Source: CBDAQA01 sp965198865 (GTDB lineage: Bacteria; Planctomycetota; Phycisphaerae; Tepidisphaerales; Tepidisphaeraceae). Taken from it: a stretch of 64,000 nucleotides of DNA. Under the pieces are notes generated by a model. It saw only the letters and a list, made by a program, of their open reading frames with translations. It was not told where the DNA came from and did not search any database. The position numbers and the translations under genes are program-made. Below are positions 1 to 9,007 of the stretch, piece by piece (the stretch's first letter is position 1; each line of letters begins with the position of its first letter). Where the stretch lies: assembly GCA_965198865.1 (NCBI GenBank), contig CBDAQA010000032.1, positions 62,001 through 126,000 on the forward strand, read 5' to 3'.

Positions 1-160
1 GGCCGGACCAGCGCGGGGGAGCCGGCCTCCGGGGCCGGCCCGCTCCCCCGCGACCCCCTCGCCCGCCCGGGATGGCGGACCGCCAGGCCGGCCCTGCGGG
101 CCGGCCGCGGCGGACGCCAGACTGGCTTGTCGCGATAACAGGCGATACCCCGCTGTCCCA

Positions 161-565
161 TCAACTACGCCCTGCGTTAGGCGTGAATCGGTAAGTGCCG
201 TCCCCCTGACCGAAGTCGCGCAGCTCCAAGCGTCCGTCCGCCAGTTCCGGCACCGTGAACAGGCGGCCGACACCGGACCAGCTCGCCATGCCCTCCCGCC
301 AGACTTCACAATGCCAGCCGACCTGACCGCCCCTCAGCAGCGCGATCAGATCCACCGTGGGGTATGGCCCGCACTGCTGTGGACCGTCCCGAACCGTCCA
401 CGCCGCCCCGGCACGCCCGACCATTGCAAGCAGGTTCGCCGCCCGGCTGGCGGCCGACCGGAGCCGGTGCAGACACGGCGTGCAGACCACGCGACGCTCG
501 GCCCAGACGTTCGCTTTCGCCCGTGGGCCGATGACCTTGCCGCACTCGTCGCACGCTGTTTCCAA
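161..565 (-). CDS. Small zinc-ribbon plus GYF_2-like domain protein
   Basis: A 134-residue protein. The N-terminus has a CDEC pair and a CTPC pair about 24 residues apart, which looks like a treble-clef or ribbon zinc site. Residues about 54-100 (AAWTVRDGPQQCGPYPTVDL followed by a conserved-looking WREGMASW) resemble the GYF_2/DUF4339 domain, which in planctomycetes is often attached to other modules and is thought to bind proline-rich or membrane partners. The start is a TTG at 563-565, preceded by a strong GGAGGA ribosome site 4 nt upstream; no ATG fits as well. It is transcribed away from ssb and sits at the left edge of the conjugative element segment. Domain assignment is by eye; function unknown. 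Confidence 0.6.
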   Translation of the reverse strand: METACDECGKVIGPRAKANVWAERRVVCTPCLHRLRSAASRAANLLAMVGRAGAAWTVRDGPQQCGPYPTVDLIALLRGGQVGWHCEVWREGMASWSGVGRLFTVPELADGRLELRDFGQGDGTYRFTPNAGRS

Positions 566-1150
566 TCGCTCCTCCGATCGTCCCCGCCGAGGCCGGCCTG
601 CTCCCGAACATCCTCACGCGAGTTGTACCGCGCTGCGCCGCCCGAACGTCTGGACCGGTCGTCGGGGCAGACGCGCAAAGCTCGGCCCGGGGAGCGGTGA
701 CTGCGTCGTCACGTGCCCTGAGCGGGGGCAGAGCAGAAATTGCGGACGTGGGTGCAGGGACCCCTGAGTACAGCGGTCCCCGCCCCCACACCCCCTACCC
801 CCCGCACCAAGCCGGTGAGTGTTCCTGCCGGAAGGGAGAAGGAAGGCGGCGGGGCCCCAGCTCCCGCTCCGCTCTCGAAAGGTCACCGGCCGGGTACGGC
901 CTTGCCATGCTCGCCTCCTCCCCGGCGTACCGGGTCCGGGGGCTGCGGCGTGGCATGCCCTTCGTCCGCTCCGCTCCGCGTTCCCGCCGCCAGCGGGGGC
1001 GTGGGTCAGTCTTTGACCTCCCGGCCTGCCTTCTCGCGAAGGCCGGGAGGTCAAAGAATTGCGTGGACCTCGGGGCCTTCGCCATCCCAGCAAGCGACGC
1101 GGGCACCCCAACGTGTCCGGTCCGCCTTCGCCATCAGAAGGAGGCCAGCC
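566..1150. other. Non-coding region upstream of ssb
   Basis: No convincing gene is seen between the TTG start of the GYF_2-like gene and ssb; the open frames here are continuations or shadows of neighbouring reading frames. The stretch holds the 18-bp perfect inverted repeat at 1010-1057 and probably the promoter of the ssb-parB pair. Confidence 0.5.
1010..1057. repeat. 18-bp perfect inverted repeat (hairpin) upstream of ssb
   Basis: Arms 1010-1027 and 1040-1057 are exact reverse complements with a 12-nt loop. The repeat lies 93 bp before the ssb start. It may be an attenuator or terminator in the leader, an operator, or a replication/transfer structure; the sequence alone does not decide. 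Confidence 0.7.
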
Positions 1151-1660
1151 ATGGCCAGCAGCTACAACCGGGTGATCCTCATGGGACGCCTGACCCGGGA
1201 CCCCCAGGCCGGCACGTTGCCCAGCGGGACGGCGGTGTGCGAGCTCGGGCTCGCCGCCAACCGCCGGTGGCGGGACCGCGACGGGGTGACCCGCGAGGAC
1301 GTCCTGTTCATCGACTGCACGGCGTACGGGAAGGTGGCCGAGACCCTTGCCGCCCACCTGACCAAGGGCCGGCCGGTCCACGTCGAGGGGCACCTGAAGC
1401 TGGACCGGTGGGAGCAGGCCGGGCAGCCCCGGACCAAGGTCCGCGTGGTCGTCGAGCAGTTCCGGTTCGTCGACCCGCCGCCGGGCGAGCGGGCCAGTGG
1501 CGGACGCGACCGTGCGCCCGAAGACCGGCCCGACGGCACCCCGGGCCAGCCCGCCGCCCCGGCCAAGCGGGCCACCCGCGGCCGACGCCGGCCGCCGTCC
1601 GCACGGCCGCAGGTGACTGCCCCGGCGGCCGCCACCGGCGACGACGACGTGCCGTTCTGA
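1151..1660 (+). CDS. ssb: Single-stranded DNA-binding protein
   Basis: A 169-residue SSB that binds single-stranded DNA as an oligomer during replication, repair and conjugative transfer. Residues 1-110 form the OB-fold (MASSYNRVILMGRLTRDPQ at the start, then LAANRRWRDRDG, and FIDCTAYGKVAE). The middle is a disordered Pro/Gly/Arg-rich linker and the last six residues are DDDVPF, the conserved acidic tip that recruits partner proteins. The reading frame is open further upstream, but the ATG at 1151 has an AGAAGGAGG ribosome site (1136-1144) and begins exactly where the OB-fold starts. It is followed 109 bp later by a ParB-like gene in the same direction. Being next to partition and relaxase genes, this is probably the element's own SSB rather than the chromosomal copy. 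Confidence 0.93.
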   Translation: MASSYNRVILMGRLTRDPQAGTLPSGTAVCELGLAANRRWRDRDGVTREDVLFIDCTAYGKVAETLAAHLTKGRPVHVEGHLKLDRWEQAGQPRTKVRVVVEQFRFVDPPPGERASGGRDRAPEDRPDGTPGQPAAPAKRATRGRRRPPSARPQVTAPAAATGDDDVPF

Positions 1661-1769
1661 ACCGCGGGACACCGGGCGGCGGTCACTTCGGCCGCCGTCC
1701 CCGCCCGCCGGTTCGCTGCGCTTCCCGTTCCCCCGATCCGACACCGACACACAGCACAGAGGTACACCC

Positions 1770-3740
1770 ATGTCCCGCCAGACTTCCACGATCCAACGCG
1801 ACCGTGACGCCGTCTTGATCCCCCTGTCCAAGCTGGTCCCCGCCGGCCGCCGCAACCCCCGCCGGGTCAAGCCCGAGCGGGACGCCCACCGCCGCCTGGT
1901 CGCCAGCATCCGGGCGCACGGCCTGCTCCAGCCGCTGGTCGTCCGGCCCGTCACGGCCACTTGTGAAGGCAACGACAAGCCGGCCAACGGCCAGCCCGGC
2001 GCGTACCGGGTGACGGCCGGCCACCGCCGCCTGGCCGCCCTCCGCGAGGTCCACCGGGGCGACGACGCCGTCCGCGTGCCGTGCGTCGTCCGCCCGGTCG
2101 ACACCGACGACGCGGCCGACGCCCAGGCCCTGGCCGAGAACTTCGCCCGCGAGCCGATGCACCCGCTGGACGAGGCGACCGCGTTCGCCAAGCTGGCCCG
2201 GGAGGACGGCCGGGACGCCGAGGCCATCGCCGCCGACTTCGGCGTCACGCCCGCCTACGTCCGCCAGCGGATGAAGCTGGCCGACCTGTCCGATGCGGTG
2301 CAGTCGGCGTACCGGGCCGGCGAGATCGACACGGCCACGGCCGAGGCGTTCGCCGCCGTCCCGCCGGACAAGCAGGCGGCCGTGTGGGCCGAGGTCGGCG
2401 GCCGGCCGCAGCACGCGGCCCACGTCCGCAACGTGATCGCCAACGGGTGGGTCGACGCCGCCCACGCCCTGTTCGACGTGTCGCAGCTGCCCGACTGGAC
2501 CGTCAGCCGGGACCTGTTCGGCGACCGGGTCCTGGTCGAGCGGGCGGCGTTCCTGTCCGGCCAGTCGGAGGCGCTGGCCGACGAGCGGCAGCGGCTGGCC
2601 GAGGACGGCTGGGCCGAGGTGGTCGCCGGGTGCGCCGCAGACGTGCGGGACCGACTCTGGTCGATGAACGAGGCACCGCACGCGTACGACGAACCGACCA
2701 CGGCCAAGCTGGCGAAGCTGGCCACCCGGCGGCAGGAGCTGGAGGACCGGTACACCGAACTGGACGGCGACAACGACCCGGACGACGCCATTAGTGACGC
2801 CCTGGCCGCCAAGCTGGAGGCGGTCGACGAGGCCGAGCGGGCCCTGACGACGGACGCCGCGGTCCGCTACGCCGAGGCGACCAAGGCGGTCGGGACCGCG
2901 TTCCTGATCCTGGACCCCGACGGGCAGGTCCGGCGGGAGTACCGGGTGCCGCGGGCCCGGCCGGGACAGGCCACCGGCCACGGTTCGGCGTTCGGGCCGG
3001 ACGGCGTCACGCCGGCCGCACCGCAGCCGCCCACGTCCGACGACCTGCGGGAGTCGCAGCTGGCCGCCACGTTCACGCACCAGGCGATGGCCGTCCGCCA
3101 GGCGTTGCTGGCATACCCGATGGTCCGCCGGCGGGTGCTGGCCGTCGCCCTGCACGACCGGGTCCGGGCCGAGGGGCTGGCCGTCCGCCACGACGCCAAC
3201 GGGACGACGCTGCACGCCGACCACGCCGAGTCGTTCGCGTCCGCCGCCCGGGACGAACTGCGACAACGGCGGGCGGAACTCGACCCGCTGCACGACCGCG
3301 GGCTGGTGTCGGACGCCGAGGCGTACGCCGCCGTGGCGGCGCTCCCGGCCGAGCGGCTGGACGCCCTGATCGACCTGCTCACAGTGGAGTGTGTGACGGC
3401 CCACCTGCAGCGGCGGACGGACCTGGTCTGCCGGCTGGCCGAGGAGTTGGGCGTGGACGTCCGGCGGCACTGGCGGCCGGACGCGGCGTGGCTGGCCGGC
3501 TACCAGAAGGCGCAGCTGGTCCACCTGACGTACCAGCTCCGCGGCCCGGCGTACGGGGGCGCGGCGGAGCGGAAGAAGAAGTCGGAGCTGGTCGCCGAAC
3601 TCGCGCAGCTGTTCGCCGATGCCGCCGCCGGCACGCTGGCCGACGGCCCGCTAGCGGCTCGCCTGAACTGGTGGCTGCCGGCCAACCTGCGGCCCCAGCT
3701 GTCGGCCGACGCACCGGCCGTTCGGTCCGACGCCGCCTGA
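1770..3740 (+). CDS. ParB/RepB-like partition protein of the mobile element
   Basis: A 656-residue protein. Residues about 12-115 are a ParB N-terminal domain, with LIPLSKLVPAGRRNPRRVK and the box TAGHRRLAAL near residue 85, which corresponds to the GERR-type nucleotide/catalytic box of ParB proteins. Residues about 120-180 include ENFAREPMHPLDEATAF and a KorB-like helix-turn-helix (DFGVTPAYVRQRMKLADL). The remaining 470 residues are a long Ala/Arg/Glu-rich region, typical of the oversized ParB-like proteins found on plasmids and ICEs and much longer than chromosomal ParB (about 300 aa). The ATG has an AGAGGT ribosome site at 1758-1763. No ParA is adjacent, so whether it acts in partition or as an element regulator is open. 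Confidence 0.85.
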   Translation: MSRQTSTIQRDRDAVLIPLSKLVPAGRRNPRRVKPERDAHRRLVASIRAHGLLQPLVVRPVTATCEGNDKPANGQPGAYRVTAGHRRLAALREVHRGDDAVRVPCVVRPVDTDDAADAQALAENFAREPMHPLDEATAFAKLAREDGRDAEAIAADFGVTPAYVRQRMKLADLSDAVQSAYRAGEIDTATAEAFAAVPPDKQAAVWAEVGGRPQHAAHVRNVIANGWVDAAHALFDVSQLPDWTVSRDLFGDRVLVERAAFLSGQSEALADERQRLAEDGWAEVVAGCAADVRDRLWSMNEAPHAYDEPTTAKLAKLATRRQELEDRYTELDGDNDPDDAISDALAAKLEAVDEAERALTTDAAVRYAEATKAVGTAFLILDPDGQVRREYRVPRARPGQATGHGSAFGPDGVTPAAPQPPTSDDLRESQLAATFTHQAMAVRQALLAYPMVRRRVLAVALHDRVRAEGLAVRHDANGTTLHADHAESFASAARDELRQRRAELDPLHDRGLVSDAEAYAAVAALPAERLDALIDLLTVECVTAHLQRRTDLVCRLAEELGVDVRRHWRPDAAWLAGYQKAQLVHLTYQLRGPAYGGAAERKKKSELVAELAQLFADAAAGTLADGPLAARLNWWLPANLRPQLSADAPAVRSDAA

Positions 3741-3776
3741 CCGGGCGCACGCCACCCGGCACTTGGCCACATTCGC

Positions 3777-3808
3777 AACGCCGGGTCGGCCAACGCCGAC
3801 CCGGCGTT
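3777..3808. terminator. Strong GC-rich hairpin after the ParB-like gene
   Basis: A 14-bp perfect stem (3777-3790 with 3795-3808) and a CAAC loop lie between the convergent ends of the parB-like gene and the small membrane protein gene. There is no clear T-run, so it may be a bidirectional terminator or just a stabilising hairpin. Confidence 0.6.
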
Positions 3809-3839
3809 CGCTTGCGCACTGCCACACGTCGCCGACCCG

Positions 3840-4169
3840 TCACTCCCACGGGTGCGGCAGCCGCACGACCGGGTGGCGCACCGATGCGGCGAATACTTCG
3901 GCCACCGCCCGCCAGGCCCCGCCCCGCTGCGCGACCCGCAGCCATGCGTACTCCCACAGGGCGCACTGGACGCCCACGCCGAACGTGAACCCGATCGGCA
4001 GCAGGACGGCCGACGGGTGCCCGCGGGCCATCCACAGGTAGAACGCCCAGAACCACAGCCCCAGGTCGGCCAGCACCTCGGCACAGCAGAACAGCACCAC
4101 GACCAAGATGCCCAGTTGCACCAGCCCCAGCACCACCAGGAACCGGCACGCCTCTCGGAACGCTCGCAT
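3840..4169 (-). CDS. Small integral membrane protein, unknown function
   Basis: A 109-residue protein not recognised by family. It has about three hydrophobic segments: FLVVLGLVQLGILVVVLFCC, VLADLGLWFWAFYLWMA and AVLLPIGFTFGVGVQCALW, then a charged tail. The ATG at 4167-4169 is chosen because a GGAGGTGA ribosome site lies at 4174-4181; the longer open frame upstream has no such site. It is convergent with the ParB-like gene and divergent from the relaxase, a position where conjugative elements often carry entry-exclusion or small accessory membrane proteins, but nothing in the sequence proves that role. Confidence 0.6.
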   Translation of the reverse strand: MRAFREACRFLVVLGLVQLGILVVVLFCCAEVLADLGLWFWAFYLWMARGHPSAVLLPIGFTFGVGVQCALWEYAWLRVAQRGGAWRAVAEVFAASVRHPVVRLPHPWE

Positions 4170-4566
4170 CGGGTCACCTCCTCGTCCGCGACAACGGGCC
4201 GAGTTACCAACTCGCACGCGGAGTCCGCAACGGTTTTCTCACCCGAACTCGCGGGCGGCATCTCGCGCTCTTCGGAGCAGTCCAGTCCGACTGCACGGCG
4301 GTCTGGATTCGCGTTGATCGACCACTCCGACCCGGTATAATCGGTGACTTGCAATCGGGTCCGGCAAGCGGGGTGTCCTGCTGTTGGACCGGACTGCTGG
4401 GCCGGATGAGGGCGGATTGCAAGGTAAAAGGGTCCCAGGTGTCGTTGTCGTAGCCTTTGCCTTCGGCAGGGTTTGTGACAACCGCCCTGCCCGCCCGCCC
4501 AGTGGGAACCACCTTGGCCGCTTTCGGCCGTCCTACTGCCCGTTCCTCACCCCCGGAGGTGTGGCC
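4170..4566. other. Non-coding region between membrane gene and relaxase; candidate oriT
   Basis: No gene is supported here. The stretch holds a TATAAT promoter box, an 8-bp inverted repeat (TTGCAATC 4349-4356 with GATTGCAA 4415-4422) and a 6-bp inverted repeat (GTTGTC 4444-4449 with GACAAC 4477-4482). An origin of transfer is commonly placed just upstream of the relaxase gene and built from such repeats, so this is the most likely oriT location, by position only. Confidence 0.35.
4314..4341 (+). promoter_or_regulatory. Candidate promoter for relaxase-virD4-trbB operon
   Basis: A TTGATC box (4314-4319), a 16-bp spacer and a consensus TATAAT (4336-4341) point toward the relaxase gene, leaving a leader of roughly 220 nt that contains the inverted repeats. 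Confidence 0.4.
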
Positions 4567-6528
4567 ATGCCCCGCAGGAGCAACCTGTCCCGTGACCGCG
4601 TCGATGCCGACCGGATCGGCCGCATGGGCGGCCGCCACCCCGGCCAGGGAGGCGTCGGCGGCGCGCTCGCCCGCCGCCTGGGACGCGCGAAGATCGGCAG
4701 CCGGCCGCGGCCGTCGGCCGGCTTCGGCCGCCGCCAGCGGGTGGTCGTCAAGGCGCACGTGAGCCGACACAAACCGGGCAAGGCGCGGGGCAGTTTGGCC
4801 CGCCACGCGTCGTACCTGGGCCGCGAAAGCGCCAGCGTCGACGGCCGTCCCGGCGTGTTCTACGACGCCGCCCAGACCGGCGTGGACACCCGCCGGACGG
4901 TCGCGGGTTGGGTGGATGACCGCCACCACTTCCGCCTGATCGTCTCGCCCGAGCACGGCGCGGGCGTCCCCGACCTGACGGCGTACATCCGCGAGACGAT
5001 GCGCCGCGTGCAGCGAGACCTGGGCACCGACCTGACCTGGGTGGCGGTCAACCACCACAATACGGACAACCCCCACGCGCACGTCGTGGTCCGCGGCCGG
5101 CGGGCGGACGGGGCCGACTTGGTCATCCCCCGGCGGTACGTCTCGCACGGCATCCGCGACCGGGCGAGCGAGGTGGCGACCGAACTGCTGGGCGAGCGAA
5201 GCGTGGCCGAGGTGCGGTCGGCCAAGGGCCGGGAGGTGGAAGCCGAGCGGTTCACGTCGCTGGACCGCACGATCGAGCGGCACCTGGACGGCGGCCGGAT
5301 CGACCTGTCCCGGGATCGACGGATCGGCTTCGACCGGGACGACCGACAGCTGGTTCAGGCCCGGCTGCAGTTCCTCGCCGGGCTCGACCTGGCACGCAAG
5401 GAACGCGGCAACCGGTGGCGGGTGGAGCCGACCTTCCGCCAGGCGTTACGCGACCTGGGCGGCCGGAACGACGTCATCCGTCAGCTGCACGCGACGATGG
5501 GGACGGAGGCCGGACGGGTGGAGCGGGCGACGGCCGGCCGGGCCCCCGTGAGCGGCATCGTGGTGGCCAAGGGGAGCCCCGACGAGGCGGGCGACGACCG
5601 GTTCGTGGTCGTCCGCGACGCGGCCGGGCGGGCGCACTACGGCCGGGTCCGGGACGGCGAAGCGTTCCGCGACCTGAGGGTCGGGTCGGTGGCCGAACTG
5701 GGGGCGGCGACGCATCGTCGCCACGCCGCGATGGAACAGGTGGCGGCCGTCACGGCGGCGCACGGGGGTACCTACTCGGCCGACATGCACGCCGACTTCC
5801 TGCGCCAGACCCGGCCGGATGTGGCAGCCGGAGAGATTACCTCATTGACTCGTTCGGCGGCGGGGCGGCTGGCCTTCCTGGCCGCTTCGGACGGGTCGGG
5901 CGTGCGCGACCTGGGCGGCGACCGGTACGCCGTGGACCCGGGAGCGGCGACCCGCCTTGCCAGCGCCGCCGGCGAGCGGACGGACGTGCGGGTGGTCGCG
6001 GCCTACCCGTTGGCGGCGCAGGTGGAGGCCCACGCTGTGACCTGGCTGGACCGGCAGTTGGTGCCGTCCGGACGCGACGACCGGGTGCGCGATCACCCGG
6101 CCGTTACGGCTGCGATGGCGGAGCGACAGCAGTGGCTCGTGACGCACGACTATGCCGACCGGGCGGCAGACGGGCGCGTCACGTTGCGCCCGGACGCGCT
6201 CCGCCGGTTGGCGGCCGAGGAACACGCCGCGGTCGCCGATCGGTTCGCCCACCGACACGGCCTGCCCGTGTCGGAGCTGGCCGTCGGCGACGCCGTCGCC
6301 GGCGAGTACCGCGGGACCGAGCGGCTGCACGGCGGCTCGCTGGCGGTGGTCGTCACCATCGGCGGCGTGGTGGTCGCGCCGGTCGAGCGGACGCCCGACG
6401 TGGCGGTCGGCAGCACGGTCGAGCTGGACCGCCGGGGCGGCCGGCGGGCGACCGTGACCCCGCTCGCCGGCCAATCGCTGGACCGTCAGACCGGGGCCGA
6501 GCTTGACGGGTTGGAGGCCGGCCGATGA
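4567..6528 (+). CDS. Conjugative relaxase, VirD2/DUF3363 type
   Basis: A 653-residue MOB relaxase that nicks oriT and pilots the transferred strand. Residues about 60-180 form the relaxase domain: HVSRHKPGKARGSLARHASY, then HFRLIVSPEHG near residue 120, then NTDNPHAHVVVRG near residue 165, the histidine-rich metal site of the relaxase/mobilisation family. The remaining part (AGLDLARKERGNRWRVEPTF, GIVVAKGSPDEAGDDRFVVV and onward) matches the DUF3363 region of VirD2-like relaxases in Trb-type ICEs. The frame is open upstream, but ATG 4567 has GGAGGT at 4555-4560. The stop overlaps the next ATG as ATGA, so it is translationally coupled with virD4. Confidence 0.88.
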   Translation: MPRRSNLSRDRVDADRIGRMGGRHPGQGGVGGALARRLGRAKIGSRPRPSAGFGRRQRVVVKAHVSRHKPGKARGSLARHASYLGRESASVDGRPGVFYDAAQTGVDTRRTVAGWVDDRHHFRLIVSPEHGAGVPDLTAYIRETMRRVQRDLGTDLTWVAVNHHNTDNPHAHVVVRGRRADGADLVIPRRYVSHGIRDRASEVATELLGERSVAEVRSAKGREVEAERFTSLDRTIERHLDGGRIDLSRDRRIGFDRDDRQLVQARLQFLAGLDLARKERGNRWRVEPTFRQALRDLGGRNDVIRQLHATMGTEAGRVERATAGRAPVSGIVVAKGSPDEAGDDRFVVVRDAAGRAHYGRVRDGEAFRDLRVGSVAELGAATHRRHAAMEQVAAVTAAHGGTYSADMHADFLRQTRPDVAAGEITSLTRSAAGRLAFLAASDGSGVRDLGGDRYAVDPGAATRLASAAGERTDVRVVAAYPLAAQVEAHAVTWLDRQLVPSGRDDRVRDHPAVTAAMAERQQWLVTHDYADRAADGRVTLRPDALRRLAAEEHAAVADRFAHRHGLPVSELAVGDAVAGEYRGTERLHGGSLAVVVTIGGVVVAPVERTPDVAVGSTVELDRRGGRRATVTPLAGQSLDRQTGAELDGLEAGR

Positions 6529-8393
6529 CGCGACGCCACACACTACTCCTGTACGCGGTCGTCCTACTGGTCGGCCTCATGGTCGCCACCCAGTGGGTCG
6601 GCTACCGCCTGGCGTACCACCCGGCCCTGGGCGGCCTGCGCGTCGGCCGGGGCGTCGTCTACCCACCGTGGGCGCTGCTGGTGTGGGGCGTCCGCTACGG
6701 CCGGGACGTGCCCCGGGCGCTGGACGAGGGGTACGCCATCGTGACGTCGGCGGCCGTGCTGGCGACCGTCGCCCTGGCCGTCGCCGGCCGCGTCCGCCGC
6801 CGGATCCCGGTGCGGGAGGTCGGCCGTGAGCGGTGGGCGACCGAGCGGGACATGCGGGCCGCGGGGCTGCTCGGCGGCCGCGGCGTCGTGCTGGGCCGCG
6901 TGGACCAGCGGTACCTGACCTACGACGGCCCCGAGCACCAGCTGGTCAGCGGGGCCAGCCGCAGCGGCAAGGGGGTCGGGCACGTGATCCCCACCCTGCT
7001 GAACTGGCCCGGCAGCGTGCTGGCCTACGACGTCAAGAACGAACTGTGGGACGTGACGGCCGGGTTCCGGGCCACGCTGGGCAGCTGCCTGTTCTTCAAC
7101 CCGACCCGCCCGGACAGCGCCCGCTTCAACCCGCTACTGGAGGTGCGGAAGGGGCCGGCCGAGGTCCGCGACGCCCAGAACCTGGTCGAGATGCTGACCA
7201 ACCCGACCGGGGCCAAGCAGTCGCTGGACGTGTGGGACCAGCAGGCCGGCCAGCTCCTGGTCGCGCTGGTGCTGCACGTGCTCTACACCGAGCCGGACGA
7301 CCGCAAGACGCTGTTCGTCGTCCGCCAGCGGCTGCTCGACTTCCGCCGCACGGCGGCCGACATGACCACGGCCCGGCACCGCCTCAACCCCGCCACCGGC
7401 GAGCCCGAGCCCCACCCCGAAGTGGCCCAGGTGGCGGCCGAGCTGCTCCGCCAGCCGGAGAAGTTCCGGGCGAGCGTGTGCGGCACGGCCGCGTCTTACC
7501 TGACCCTGTGGGCCGACGAGGTGGTCGCCCGCAACACCTCGGCCAGCGACTTCCGCCTGGGCGACCTGGCCTGCGCGAGCAAGCCGATGACCTTGTACCT
7601 ACAGCCGCCGCCCAGCGACGCGCCGCGGCTGCGGCCGCTGGTCCGGCTGGTGTTGAACCAGGCCTGTCGGGCGTTGATGGAGCACCTGGACGCCGACGGG
7701 TCCGGCCGGCCCAAGCGGCACCGGTTGCTGCTGAGCCTGGACGAGTTCCCCACGCTAGGCCGGCTGGACTTCTTCACGTCCAACCTGCGGCAGATGGCCG
7801 GGTACGGCCTCAAGGCGCACCTGATCGTGCAGAGCTTCAACGACGTGGTCGAGCAGTACGGCCCGCACAACACGATCCTGGACAACTGCCACGTCCTGAC
7901 CGCCTTCGCCGCCGCCGACCCGGTCACGTGCCAGCGGGTCAGCCAGATGACCGGCACCGTGACCGAGTACCGCGAGAGCTACTCCCAGCCCGGCCGGCAG
8001 TGGACGGCGGCACGGACGGTCAGCCACAGCGAGCAGGTCCGACCGCTGCTCGCGCCCGGCGACGTGCGGGAGTTGCCGGCCGACGAACAGCTGGTGTTCG
8101 TCACCGGCGTGCGGCCCATGCGGGTGAAGAAGGTGCGGTACTACGAGGACCCGACGTTCCGGGCCCGGCTGCTGCCGGCCCCGGCCGGGCAGGTCCGGGC
8201 GGAGGGCGACGCGGAGCTGTTGGCGACCGGGTGGGCCGGCGAGCGGGCGAAGGGGACGACACCGGGTCCGGTGTCACAGCCGGTGCCTGCCGCGACTGCG
8301 CCCGAGTCGGAACCTGACGAGCCATTCGAGGACGCGGACGACGTGGCCGACGACGAGGGGAACGACATCGACTTTGACCGGGAGGACGTATGA
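6525..8393 (+). CDS. virD4: Type IV coupling protein VirD4/TraG
   Basis: A 622-residue inner-membrane ATPase that brings the relaxosome to the mating channel. Two N-terminal membrane segments (LLYAVVLLVGLMVATQWVGY and a second around residues 70-85) precede the motor. Walker A is SGASRSGKGVGH near residue 147, followed by the family-typical LAYDVKNELWDVTAGFR; Walker B is LLLSLDEFPTLG near residue 403, followed by FNDVVEQYGPHNTILDNC. The acidic C-terminal tail (about residues 585-622) is typical of TraG proteins. It starts within the relaxase stop (ATGA) and its own stop overlaps the next start the same way, so the genes form one coupled transfer operon. Confidence 0.93.
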   Translation: MTRRHTLLLYAVVLLVGLMVATQWVGYRLAYHPALGGLRVGRGVVYPPWALLVWGVRYGRDVPRALDEGYAIVTSAAVLATVALAVAGRVRRRIPVREVGRERWATERDMRAAGLLGGRGVVLGRVDQRYLTYDGPEHQLVSGASRSGKGVGHVIPTLLNWPGSVLAYDVKNELWDVTAGFRATLGSCLFFNPTRPDSARFNPLLEVRKGPAEVRDAQNLVEMLTNPTGAKQSLDVWDQQAGQLLVALVLHVLYTEPDDRKTLFVVRQRLLDFRRTAADMTTARHRLNPATGEPEPHPEVAQVAAELLRQPEKFRASVCGTAASYLTLWADEVVARNTSASDFRLGDLACASKPMTLYLQPPPSDAPRLRPLVRLVLNQACRALMEHLDADGSGRPKRHRLLLSLDEFPTLGRLDFFTSNLRQMAGYGLKAHLIVQSFNDVVEQYGPHNTILDNCHVLTAFAAADPVTCQRVSQMTGTVTEYRESYSQPGRQWTAARTVSHSEQVRPLLAPGDVRELPADEQLVFVTGVRPMRVKKVRYYEDPTFRARLLPAPAGQVRAEGDAELLATGWAGERAKGTTPGPVSQPVPAATAPESEPDEPFEDADDVADDEGNDIDFDREDV

Positions 8394-9007
8394 GCGACGA
8401 CGCACTGACGGACACACCCACGCCCGGCAGCCGTGGGCCGGTCGGCCACGCGACCGGCGGCGGCGGCCACCGCGTGCAGGTCACGGTGTTCCTGGAGCCG
8501 GCCGTCCACCGGGCGGCCAAGCGGCGGGCGGCCGAGGCCCACCTGTCCCTCTCGGCGGTCGTGGCCGAGGCGGCCAAGGAGTCGCTCCTGTCCAGCTATC
8601 GGTCCGACCGGGAACAGGAGCTGCTGCGGGCGGCCGACCGCAACTTCCACGCCCTCCGCCGCCTGGACGGGCGGCTGCGGCTGGAGGTGGCCGTGCTGAA
8701 GGAGATGGTCGGGCTGGGCGTACGGTCGTTCCTGAACCACACGCCGCCCGTGCCGGAGTCGGGCAAGGCCGCGGCCCTGCTCAGCGGCAAGCAGCGGTTC
8801 GGCCGCTACCTGGACCTGGTCGCCGCCAACGTCCGCGGCGGCGACTCCGTCCTGGCCGACGTGACGTCGCCGGAGTCGCCCGCCGAGGCTGGCGACGAGG
8901 TCGACCGAGGTGCGGGCAACCCACCCGCGCCACCAGCAGGTCCGGACGCCGCGGCCGGTGGGGCGGTGCGGCAACACCAATCCACCCCGACAGGAGCACA
9001 CCCATGA
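8390..9007 (+). CDS. Ribbon-helix-helix (CopG-like) protein of the transfer operon
   Basis: A 205-residue protein. Residues about 25-60 (HRVQVTVFLEPAVHRAAKRR then AAEAHLSLSAVVAEAAKESL) have the strand-helix-helix pattern of CopG/Arc repressors. A helical segment follows (LRAADRNFHALRRLDGRLRL) that is seen in the CopG-family gene sitting between virD4 and trbB in proteobacterial Trb-type ICEs. The C-terminal 45 residues are low-complexity Gly/Ala/Pro. It overlaps virD4 and trbB by ATGA at both ends. It probably binds DNA as an operon regulator or relaxosome accessory factor. Confidence 0.75.
   Translation: MSDDALTDTPTPGSRGPVGHATGGGGHRVQVTVFLEPAVHRAAKRRAAEAHLSLSAVVAEAAKESLLSSYRSDREQELLRAADRNFHALRRLDGRLRLEVAVLKEMVGLGVRSFLNHTPPVPESGKAAALLSGKQRFGRYLDLVAANVRGGDSVLADVTSPESPAEAGDEVDRGAGNPPAPPAGPDAAAGGAVRQHQSTPTGAHP

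Noticed and set aside
614..3524. Long minus-strand frames opposite ssb and the ParB-like gene
   Set aside because: Shadow frames of two well-supported plus-strand genes; no motif or ribosome site.
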